A stretch of 6,289 bases of DNA, from assembly GCA_010671975.1 (NCBI GenBank), contig JAAHIA010000292.1, positions 1 through 6,289 of the forward strand, given 5' to 3'. Below, piece after piece: positions 1 through 4,953 of the stretch (position 1 is its first letter; each line of letters begins with the position of its first letter). Both the position numbers and the translations under genes were made by a program. The stretch comes from Leptolyngbya sp. SIO4C1. Its GTDB lineage: Bacteria > Cyanobacteriota > Cyanobacteriia > Phormidesmidales > Phormidesmidaceae. The notes beneath the pieces are model-generated. The model was given only the letters and a program-made list of their open reading frames with translations. It searched no databases and had not been told where the DNA came from.

Positions 1-31
1 TTGTCACGAAATCAATCGTGACAATACTCAT
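1..31 (-). CDS. apcA: Allophycocyanin alpha subunit, N-terminal fragment (cut by window edge)
   Basis: An ATG at 29-31 on the minus strand is preceded, nine bases upstream, by GGAGG. The codons read M-S-I-V-T, the start of the ApcA family, which as I remember it continues K-S-I-V-N-A-D. After MSIVT the minus strand reads I-D-F-V-T, which does not fit. The plus strand of the same bases (3-20) reads V-T-K-S-I-V, which does. So only about 16-31 is probably true minus-strand apcA, and the rest looks like a fold-back copy. ApcA binds phycocyanobilin and pairs with ApcB in the allophycocyanin trimers of the phycobilisome core. Its place 460 bases downstream of apcE on the same strand matches the common apcE-apcA-apcB-apcC order. 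The identity rests on about nine residues plus context. Confidence 0.72.
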   Translation of the reverse strand, partial: MSIVTIDFVT

Positions 32-40
32 TGATGGATT

Positions 41-45
41 CCTCC
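41..45 (-). promoter_or_regulatory. Ribosome binding site of apcA
   Basis: Minus-strand GGAGG lies nine bases before the ATG at 29-31. It is the clearest Shine-Dalgarno sequence in the window, as expected for one of the most abundant cyanobacterial proteins, and it helps fix the apcA start. Confidence 0.7.
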
Positions 46-216
46 GAAAGAATATAACCAGATAAATGTGCTGGCGTTCACCTTCAAAGAGCTGAGCCCC
101 GATCGCTAGCTCCAGAAATTCATGACTTCTAGAGCGTTTGGCTAGCGGTTAGCTTCAGGATTGACCTGAGACCTAGCAGGCATTCTGTACGTGAACGCTG
201 GTTGGCCCTCTGTCAC

Positions 217-255
217 AGATCGATAACTACAAAAACTATGCAGAACTATAGATCG
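217..255. repeat. AACTA triplet repeat flanked by AGATCG
   Basis: On the plus strand AACTA occurs at 225-229, 234-238 and 244-248, nine and ten bases apart, close to one helical turn. The set is flanked by direct copies of AGATCG at 217-222 and 250-255. Regular helical phasing is typical of cooperative protein binding, but the units are short and AT-rich, so chance is possible. It lies in the putative apcA leader. Confidence 0.3.
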
Positions 256-328
256 CCTTTTCGAAGCCTGATAGGCTCAGCTACCTTCCGCAAATATTCT
301 CCGGCATCTCGCTAACCTTCTTAGAAGA

Positions 329-346
329 AGCGCAACATTTTGTAAC
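329..346 (-). promoter_or_regulatory. HLR1-like (RpaB) site upstream of apcA
   Basis: The minus strand reads GTTACAAA, two bases, then GTTGCGCT. The RpaB/HLR1 consensus is two (G/T)TTACA(T/A)(T/A) units two bases apart. The first unit is perfect and the second matches only partly. A candidate -10 (GAATAT, 294-299) lies downstream so that the motif would fall about 42-59 bases before the start, where RpaB activates photosystem genes. Both assignments are tentative. Confidence 0.33.
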
Positions 347-411
347 ATTTCTACTCAGAAACTCAGCGGCGGCCAGAGGTCAAGAAGGCTTGAGGGGATA
401 CTGCCATGAGC

Positions 412-446
412 AACCCTACGGCAGCGAACTAGGCCGCCGTAAGGTT
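412..446 (-). terminator. Stem-loop downstream of apcE (no U-tract)
   Basis: The arms 412-422 and 436-446 pair over 11 positions around a 13-base loop. The single DNA mismatch (416/442) becomes a G-U pair in the minus-strand transcript. No T-run follows, so it is not a standard intrinsic terminator. It may stabilise the apcE mRNA end, mark a processing site, or attenuate read-through into apcA. Confidence 0.4.
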
Positions 447-461
447 TAGCTTGAGCCGCGC

Positions 462-493
462 TCAGCGATTTAGCTGAAGCGGCAGAGGCCGCT
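462..493 (-). terminator. Two small hairpins at the apcE stop codon
   Basis: In the minus transcript a perfect six-base stem (478-483 with 488-493, four-base loop) begins on the apcE stop codon itself. A second stem follows (TCAGC at 462-466 with GCTGA at 473-477, six-base loop). Together with the stem at 412-446 they make three hairpins in a row after apcE. None has a U-run. Confidence 0.35.
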
Positions 494-3200
494 AGGACCC
501 AATCGAAGCAGAGGTAGAGACGGCCGGCTCAAAGCTAGGAATCACCACGTCGTCATTCTGCTTGGTTAGCCGATTGTACAGCCGCTCCGTGTTGGGGAAG
601 TTGGCAGCGGGCAGCGTTGGGAAGCGACGGTAGGGCACCGTATCTTCGCCAAAGTACTCAGCATATTCTGGGCTGCTGAGCATGGCTTGAATGAAGCCGC
701 GAATCCCTTCAGCTGCCAGAATCTGATTGTACTTCCGAATCTCAGCCTGATTGAGCGGCGCTCGGCCCAAGAAGTGCTTCGTCCCAAGCTCAATCACCTT
801 GGTGTTGGGATAGGGCGCATAGAACTCCTTGAGATAGAGGTTAGAGCAGCCTAGCCCTTCGATAAACTCCTTCAGGTTGATTTCGCCATTGCCGAGCTTA
901 CTTTCTAAAGAAGTAAACTCATTCTTAACGATGTAAGGCGCAATATCGCGCTCAAAGATTTGCCGGTAGGCGGCCTGCGTAATCAGCTTGAGATTGGTTT
1001 TGTCTGCCAGGCTAGTAAGCTTGAAGACCTTGCTCTGCTCTCGCTGCCGATTGACGCCCTGACGAATCCGCTGCTCTAGCTCGCGATTACCGCGATTGTT
1101 GGCAGCCGAGCCGAGCTCTACAAAGCGCGGCGTTGCCGGCTGCTCAATCGGCTTCAGGCCCGTACCCTGAACGCTGCCAGCCCGGAAGTTGCGCATGGCC
1201 TGCCCGGCCGGCGTGAGATAGCGCTCGTAAGGCACCGTATCTTCACCGAAGGCTTCTACGTACTCTGGGCTGTTGATCATGGCGTCAACCAGCGCATAGA
1301 AGCCCTGCTTGGCACAGATATCGAAGTACTTATTGGTCTCCTGTCGACCGTAGGTTGGCCGCCCGAGCAGCCGCCGGTGAATGTACTCGACCGCCTTCAT
1401 CACATAGAGCGGCGTCCAGTAGGTCTTGCGGAAAGACGCTGACTTCGCCAGCGCGCGAATAAACTCGCGCACGCTGATGTCGCCGTTCTCTAGCTTGATT
1501 TCGGCAACTTTATTTTCCTGACCTGAGTAGACATCGCGGCCAAACACCTGGCGGTAGGCAGCTCGAATCACCTTCTGGGTAGAGCTCTCAGCATACTTAA
1601 TGCTGCGCTGTGCGCCAGTGCCGGGCAGCTGATCCAGCCGGAAGACCTTAGGCCCTAAGCTGCCAGGAAATTCACCCCGAGCGTCGGGATTGCTGACCTG
1701 GTTGTTAATGCTGGGTCCCTGGTGAATCAAAATCCGGCGGGTATCTTTGTTAAACGGTGCCGGGCTGCTGCTGGGATTGCGCGTTTCTTTCGGGAAGATA
1801 GCGCCAAACTGAATCTCTAGCGGATCGTTTCCAGAGCCGTAGGGATGCTGGTCGGGCAGCGGCTTGCGATAGGCGGCAAAGGTGGTGACAAACTGCGGCA
1901 CCTTGCGGAAGGGCGCGCTGTAGCGGAAGAGATCCTGCTGCGGTCCCCAGTTGCGACATTCCTGCGCTTCCTGGCCAAGGCCGCGCAGGTAGGGCACGGT
2001 CTCTTCACCGAAGTAGTCGGCATACTCGTTGGAGTCAATCAGTGCGTCCACCAGCGCCGGCAGACCACCCTCAGACACGATTGAGAAGTATTTCTGAACT
2101 TCCTCGCGCGAGCTAGGACCGCGACCTAGAATGTGGCGAAAGGCGAGCTCGAGCGCCCGGCTGTTGATGTAGGGTTCAAAGAACTGCCGGCGGTACAGCG
2201 GTGACTTCGCTAGCCGACGAATGAACTCCTTCATCGAGATTTCGCCGTTTTTGACCTTGGATTCAAGATCGGAGATATTCAGCGAATAGGCCCGGACGAT
2301 GTCGCGCTCAAAGACCTGCCGATAGGCGGCCTTGACCACCTCATTTTTCTCGACTGAAGAGAGCCCAGGCTTCATAGCGTACTTGGGCCGGCGCTCAGAC
2401 GCATTGAAGTAAATCTGAGGCAGCTGCAGCCCTTGTAGATCGGGTGAGGGACGCTGGCGCAGCTTATCCGACGGCGAGGGAGCCTTGAACTCGCTGAGCA
2501 AAACGTCAAAATACTGCCGAACGATGTCTTGCGCTTCGGCATCTTGACGGAAGTAGCTCAAGCTGCTGGCTCGCATCGTCTGAATTGCCACGATGGTGGC
2601 AGCGCCAGAGCAGGCGTTTTCGATGATCTCGCGCAGGCCGCGAACGTTGACTGAGATGATGTTTGGGTCACCAGAGACGATGGCATAGGTGACGTAGCGC
2701 AGAAACCAGCTGAGGTCGCGCAGCGACTTCTGCATGTTGCTAGGGCCGTAGCGCGATACGTTGATCGGTCGGAACCCAGGCGGAACAGGGCCGCTGTCAG
2801 AGGAGAGCAGCGATCGCAGCCCACCAAACAGACCGTTGCCGCCGCTTTCGACGTAGGTCGCTGTTCCCATCGTTGAGGCCGTGCGCTCGTCGAGCACTTC
2901 CCCCCCCCGGGTCATTTCCATCCCAACCTCTTCCTGGGGCTTCTCCAAGTAGGCCAGCGGCGACCCACCAGTGAAGATGCGGTTGGCGGCTTGAGATACG
3001 ATCAGTTCCGAATAGCGGGTGAGCGCTTCTGCGATCGCAATGCGTTTCGCACCGGACTTAAAAAAGTTCGACAGCTCACTTAGCTCGCCCTTGCCCATAT
3101 AGCGATCTTGCTGTTCGGCCTGAGAAATCGCGGCGGCTGGCAACGTTTGGTAAAGTTGTGGCCGCGCTAAAGAGCTTCCACCACTAGCTGTAACAGTCAT
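492..3200 (-). CDS. apcE: Phycobilisome core-membrane linker ApcE (L-CM), three-repeat form
   Basis: ApcE scaffolds the phycobilisome core, anchors it to the thylakoid and is a terminal energy emitter. The 902-residue protein begins M-T-V-T-A-S-G-G-S-S. Residues about 18-76 and 145-240 form the phycobiliprotein-like domain, interrupted by the variable loop (about 77-145). Cys197, in the ENAC motif, is the expected phycocyanobilin site; far-red ApcE2 proteins lack it, so this is the standard form. Three pfam00427 linker repeats follow at about 283-403, 541-658 and 737-858, each with AAYRQ(V/I)F near the start and FGE(D/E)TVPY at the end. The C-terminus keeps the conserved FPTLPAANFPNTERLYN segment. 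The length is close to the 896 residues I recall for Synechocystis 6803, and three repeats imply a tricylindrical core. The ATG is supported by family alignment and by a distant AAGGGAG. A run of nine G lies in the loop region. Confidence 0.98.
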   Translation of the reverse strand: MTVTASGGSSLARPQLYQTLPAAAISQAEQQDRYMGKGELSELSNFFKSGAKRIAIAEALTRYSELIVSQAANRIFTGGSPLAYLEKPQEEVGMEMTRGGEVLDERTASTMGTATYVESGGNGLFGGLRSLLSSDSGPVPPGFRPINVSRYGPSNMQKSLRDLSWFLRYVTYAIVSGDPNIISVNVRGLREIIENACSGAATIVAIQTMRASSLSYFRQDAEAQDIVRQYFDVLLSEFKAPSPSDKLRQRPSPDLQGLQLPQIYFNASERRPKYAMKPGLSSVEKNEVVKAAYRQVFERDIVRAYSLNISDLESKVKNGEISMKEFIRRLAKSPLYRRQFFEPYINSRALELAFRHILGRGPSSREEVQKYFSIVSEGGLPALVDALIDSNEYADYFGEETVPYLRGLGQEAQECRNWGPQQDLFRYSAPFRKVPQFVTTFAAYRKPLPDQHPYGSGNDPLEIQFGAIFPKETRNPSSSPAPFNKDTRRILIHQGPSINNQVSNPDARGEFPGSLGPKVFRLDQLPGTGAQRSIKYAESSTQKVIRAAYRQVFGRDVYSGQENKVAEIKLENGDISVREFIRALAKSASFRKTYWTPLYVMKAVEYIHRRLLGRPTYGRQETNKYFDICAKQGFYALVDAMINSPEYVEAFGEDTVPYERYLTPAGQAMRNFRAGSVQGTGLKPIEQPATPRFVELGSAANNRGNRELEQRIRQGVNRQREQSKVFKLTSLADKTNLKLITQAAYRQIFERDIAPYIVKNEFTSLESKLGNGEINLKEFIEGLGCSNLYLKEFYAPYPNTKVIELGTKHFLGRAPLNQAEIRKYNQILAAEGIRGFIQAMLSSPEYAEYFGEDTVPYRRFPTLPAANFPNTERLYNRLTKQNDDVVIPSFEPAVSTSASIGS
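2810..2817. repeat. HIP1 octamer
   Basis: GCGATCGC, the highly iterated palindrome of cyanobacterial genomes, lies within apcE. Further single copies are at 3031-3038 (apcE) and 4432-4439 (methyltransferase gene). A triple cluster is listed separately. Confidence 0.9.
2900..2908 (-). repeat. Nine-base G homopolymer inside apcE
   Basis: Nine consecutive C on the plus strand (G in the gene) encode part of R98-G99-G100-E101 in the variable loop of the phycobiliprotein domain. The frame is intact across it. Such runs are prone to slippage in replication and to length errors in sequencing. Confidence 0.9.
3031..3038. repeat. HIP1 octamer
   Basis: A single GCGATCGC inside the 5' part of apcE, supporting a cyanobacterial host. 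Confidence 0.9.
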
Positions 3201-3213
3201 TCGTTTTCAAAGG

Positions 3214-3220
3214 CTCCCTT
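3214..3220 (-). promoter_or_regulatory. Ribosome binding site of apcE (distant)
   Basis: Minus-strand AAGGGAG lies 13 bases before the ATG at 3198-3200, further than the usual 5-9. A small hairpin (3227-3239, five-base arms, three-base loop) sits just upstream of it and could affect access. Confidence 0.45.
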
Positions 3221-3240
3221 CAATTAGTGATTGCATCACA

Positions 3241-3300
3241 CCCGTCCCTCAGCATGTTGCACGGCACTGTTCGCACGGTGTTCTGCACGGTACTGACGGG
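3241..3300 (-). repeat. apcE leader stem enclosing three GCACGG repeats
   Basis: On the plus strand GCACGG occurs at 3259-3264, 3273-3278 and 3285-3290 (CCGTGC in the apcE mRNA). The block is closed by complementary ends CCCGTC (3241-3246) and GACGGG (3295-3300), which would form a six-pair stem in the transcript. A role in leader folding or protein binding is inference. Spacings of 14 and 12 bases do not match the known L-box spacing of TTGCACA repeats. Confidence 0.4.
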
Positions 3301-3348
3301 CCTGTCGGTCTAATCTTCAGATTAAAACGATTGAGGAACGCGACAGGC
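3300..3348. promoter_or_regulatory. Nested dyads over the apcE promoter (candidate operator)
   Basis: Perfect eight-base inverted arms lie at 3300-3307 and 3341-3348, separated by 33 bases. Inside them is a second perfect dyad, TAATCT-TC-AGATTA, at 3311-3324, which overlaps the -10 box and probable start point. The outer right arm overlaps the -35 box. This placement suits a regulator-binding site, but no known cyanobacterial regulator motif is recognised. Confidence 0.4.
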
Positions 3349-3350
3349 AA
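3321..3350 (-). promoter_or_regulatory. Candidate sigma-70-type promoter of apcE
   Basis: The minus strand has TTGCCT (3345-3350) as -35 and TTTAAT (3321-3326) as -10, separated by 18 bases. Transcription would begin near 3314, giving a leader of about 114 bases. A GTTACACA half-site (3362-3369) lies just upstream, where RpaB-type activators bind. Confidence 0.5.
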
Positions 3351-3361
3351 TTGTTAAAAAC

Positions 3362-3369
3362 TGTGTAAC
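3362..3369 (-). promoter_or_regulatory. HLR1-like half-site upstream of apcE
   Basis: Minus-strand GTTACACA matches the (G/T)TTACA core of the RpaB site. It ends about a dozen bases before the -35 box. The second repeat unit is poorly matched, so this may be a weak site or chance. Confidence 0.3.
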
Positions 3370-3435
3370 ATCTTGCTAGAAATCCACTGAGTCATCATAA
3401 AAGATGAGCTCTGCTAGCTGAGAAAAAAGATAAGT

Positions 3436-3443
3436 TTTGTAAC
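3436..3443 (-). promoter_or_regulatory. Second HLR1-like half-site in the divergent region
   Basis: Minus-strand GTTACAAA is a perfect single HLR1 unit and is identical to the one before apcA. It has no good partner ten bases to either side. It could serve apcE or, in the other direction, the methyltransferase gene. Confidence 0.27.
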
Positions 3444-3489
3444 TAAGATTTACCAATTCTTTTCGCTGGAATGGCAATCTTAAGAAAGC

Positions 3490-3531
3490 GTCGAGCGCGC
3501 CGATCCGGCGACAGTCCGGCAGTAGCTCGAC
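3490..3531. other. GC-rich nested dyad before the methyltransferase gene
   Basis: Perfect seven-base arms GTCGAGC (3490-3496) and GCTCGAC (3525-3531) enclose an inner hairpin CGCCG-ATC-CGGCG (3498-3510). There is no T-run in either direction, so an intrinsic terminator is unlikely. It may be a leader RNA structure or a binding site. Confidence 0.4.
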
Positions 3532-3604
3532 TGTAATAACGTTAATAGCGTTCGATGGTTCTCATCAGTTTGCTCCACGATGCTTTTACGCTTTCCCACC
3601 CCTG

Positions 3605-4810
3605 ATGTCTGATTCTCAAGCTGCTGTTAGCCAAGCTGTGGCTAAGCTGTACGACACCTACCCGTTTCCGCCAGAGCCGCTCTTAGATGAGGCCCCACCG
3701 GGCTACAACTGGCGCTGGTACTGGCCGGCAGCCTACGGCTTTTGCACGGGTATGAAGCCGGCGTCCGAGGCCGTTCGCATCCTGGATGCTGGCTGCGGCA
3801 CTGGGGTTGGCACGGAGTATCTGGTGCACCTCAATCCGCAGGCTGAGGTGGTGGCGATCGATCTGAGTGCCGGCGCGCTAGAAGTTGCTCGCGAGCGCTG
3901 TCGCCGCTCGGGGGCTGAGCGAGCCACGTTCCATCACCTGAGTCTCTATGACGCTGCGCAGCTAGACGGACAGTTCGATTTGATCAACTGCGTCGGCGTC
4001 TTGCACCACCTGCCCGATCCGATTCAGGGTATTCAGGCGCTAGCGCCAAAGCTGGCCCCGGGCGGCCTGATGCACGTCTTTGTCTATGCGGCGCTGGGCC
4101 GGTTTGAAATTTCGCTGATGCAGCAGGCGATTGCCCTACTGCAGGGCGAGCAGCGCGGCGACTATCGCGACGGCGTAAAAGTTGGGCGACAGCTGTTTGA
4201 CAGCCTGCCAGAGGGCAATCGGATCGTGACCCGAGACCAGCAGCGCTGGTCGCTAGAAAACCATCGCGATGAATGCTTTGCCGATATGTACGTGCATCCA
4301 CAGGAGGTGGACTACACTATCGACACGCTGTTCGAGCTAATTGATGCCTCTGGGCTTGAGTTTGTTGGGTTTTCTAACCCCGGCTACTGGGATCTCAATC
4401 GCCTGATTGGTCAGCAGCCTGATTTGATGGCGCGATCGCAGGCGCTCTCCGAGCGTCAGCGCTATCGGCTGGTTGAGCTGCTTGACCCTGAGCTCACCCA
4501 CTACGAGTTTTTCTTGACCCGGCCGCCCCTGCCTCGGCAGGATTGGTCAGATGACAGTCAGCTGCTGGCTGCCGTTGCCGAGCGCCACCCCTGCATGTCA
4601 GCCTGGCCAGGTAAGAGCTTTTTTAACTATGACTATCAGCCGGTCTCGATCACGGATGCCGAATACAGCTTTCTCATGGCCTCTGAAGCGGGCGATCGCG
4701 GCGATCGCCGCGATCGCACAGTAGCCTCGCTCTTAGCCACAAGCGATTTGACCCTAGATGACGTGCGTCAGCTGCAGCAGCGCCAGCTGATTTTGCTTTC
4801 TTTACGCTAA
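3605..4810 (+). CDS. Class I SAM-dependent methyltransferase, substrate unknown
   Basis: The 401-residue protein carries a Rossmann-type methyltransferase domain. Motif I is ILDAGCGTGVG (59-69), which binds SAM. The acidic residue ending strand 2 is D86 in VVAIDLS. The motif IV region is FDLINCVGVLHHLPDP (124-139), followed by LAPGG (150-154). Before the domain is a proline-rich segment YDTYPFPPEPLLDE (16-29) and an aromatic GYNWRWYW, which I recall from cyanobacterial members of this family. After about residue 215 comes a C-terminal half without a recognised catalytic motif, including FFNYDYQPVSITDAEY (339-354) and a helical tail. No membrane segment or signal peptide is seen. The ATG has no Shine-Dalgarno sequence, which is common in cyanobacteria, and the N-terminal motif supports this start. 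The target could be a small molecule, lipid or protein. Residues 363-371 are encoded by three tandem HIP1 sites. Confidence 0.9.
   Translation: MSDSQAAVSQAVAKLYDTYPFPPEPLLDEAPPGYNWRWYWPAAYGFCTGMKPASEAVRILDAGCGTGVGTEYLVHLNPQAEVVAIDLSAGALEVARERCRRSGAERATFHHLSLYDAAQLDGQFDLINCVGVLHHLPDPIQGIQALAPKLAPGGLMHVFVYAALGRFEISLMQQAIALLQGEQRGDYRDGVKVGRQLFDSLPEGNRIVTRDQQRWSLENHRDECFADMYVHPQEVDYTIDTLFELIDASGLEFVGFSNPGYWDLNRLIGQQPDLMARSQALSERQRYRLVELLDPELTHYEFFLTRPPLPRQDWSDDSQLLAAVAERHPCMSAWPGKSFFNYDYQPVSITDAEYSFLMASEAGDRGDRRDRTVASLLATSDLTLDDVRQLQQRQLILLSLR
4432..4439. repeat. HIP1 octamer
   Basis: A single GCGATCGC within the methyltransferase gene. Confidence 0.9.
4692..4717. repeat. Three tandem HIP1 octamers in the methyltransferase gene
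   Basis: GCGATCGC occurs at 4692-4699, 4701-4708 and 4710-4717, exactly nine bases apart, so the frame is kept and the charged stretch GDRGDRRDR is encoded. Nine-base periodicity suggests local duplication of one HIP1 unit. The array is also strongly self-complementary. Confidence 0.9.
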
Positions 4811-4846
4811 AGCCAGCGGCAGATAGTGAAATGAGTATTAATACCG

Positions 4847-4855
4847 TGATATGAT
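4847..4855 (+). promoter_or_regulatory. Candidate extended -10 promoter of the atp genes
   Basis: TG-A-TATGAT gives the extended -10 form with five of six bases matching TATAAT. No good -35 is visible, as expected for this promoter class. Transcription would begin near 4862, about 92 bases before atp1 and immediately before the structured leader. Confidence 0.42.
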
Positions 4856-4862
4856 TGGCATC

Positions 4863-4919
4863 GGCTTCAGGTCAACCTCAGCCTGACAGCAGCCCCAACG
4901 GCGACATTGGCCTGTCAGG
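4863..4919 (+). other. Structured atp leader with two alternative hairpins
   Basis: CCTGACAG (4882-4889) pairs perfectly with CTGTCAGG (4912-4919) around a 22-base loop that can form a further CCAA/TTGG stem (4895-4898 with 4907-4910). The same 4882-4886 segment can instead pair with TCAGG at 4867-4871, extended by GGCT (4863-4866) with AGCC (4891-4894) across a four-base bulge. The two folds exclude each other. No U-run follows the second hairpin. It could be a regulatory leader, or simply the 3' end of the methyltransferase transcript. Confidence 0.4.
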
Positions 4920-4953
4920 TAAATCCGTTTGCAGTCTGTTTTGTTGAGATTCT

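Larger units (their letters stand above)
32..491 (-). other. apcE-apcA intergenic region / apcA leader
   Basis: This 460-base spacer has no convincing gene; the only ORFs are about 25 codons or fewer and lack ribosome sites. In the minus direction it holds three hairpins just after apcE (412-493), an RpaB-like motif (329-346) and a possible -10 box GAATAT at 294-299. That would start apcA transcription near 287 and leave a leader of about 255 bases. The leader contains three AACTA repeats (plus-strand reading, 225-248) and small hairpins at 265-277 (five-base arms, three-base loop) and 155-169 (TCAGG/CCTGA). The layout suggests that apcA has its own promoter besides read-through from apcE. 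The promoter placement is inference. Confidence 0.55.
3201..3604. other. Divergent control region between apcE and the methyltransferase gene
   Basis: These 404 bases contain no gene. The apcE-side half holds the leader with GCACGG repeats (3241-3300), a promoter with nested dyads (3300-3350) and two GTTACA half-sites. The methyltransferase side holds a GC-rich dyad (3490-3531). It also has two nine-base-spaced direct repeats, ATAACGTT at 3536-3543 and ATAGCGTT at 3545-3552, that overlap AT-rich hexamers (TAATAA, TTAATA) able to serve as a -10 box. I could not place the plus-strand promoter with confidence. The size and content fit a divergent regulatory region. Confidence 0.6.

Noticed and set aside
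1..24. Edge palindrome as an insertion-sequence end or regulator operator
   Set aside because: Both strands of it read as ApcA codons, so a fold-back within apcA explains it better.
46..58. TATATT/TATTCT-like -10 on the minus strand just before apcA
   Set aside because: It would start transcription at or within the ribosome binding site, leaving almost no leader.
238..315. Plus-strand ORF of about 25 codons (ATG at 239 region to TAA) in the apcE-apcA spacer
   Set aside because: Very short, no ribosome site, no recognisable protein, and antisense to a likely leader.
1845..2084. Open frame on the plus strand inside apcE, 79 codons, and similar frames within other genes
   Set aside because: These overlap clearly coding sequence in another frame, lack ribosome sites and resemble no family.
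2280..2350. DNA similarity among three apcE segments (near 960, 1545 and 2315), considered as a mobile or CRISPR-like repeat
   Set aside because: They encode the AAYRQ(V/I)F segment of the three linker repeats; this is protein domain repetition.
3284..3290. RcaC L-box (TTGCACA, four bases, TTGCACA) in the apcE leader
   Set aside because: The repeat units differ at the last base and spacing is 12-14 instead of 11.
3436..3454. NtcA-like GTA...TAC on the minus strand (GTAAATCTTAGTTAC)
   Set aside because: The spacing is nine, not the eight required by the NtcA consensus.
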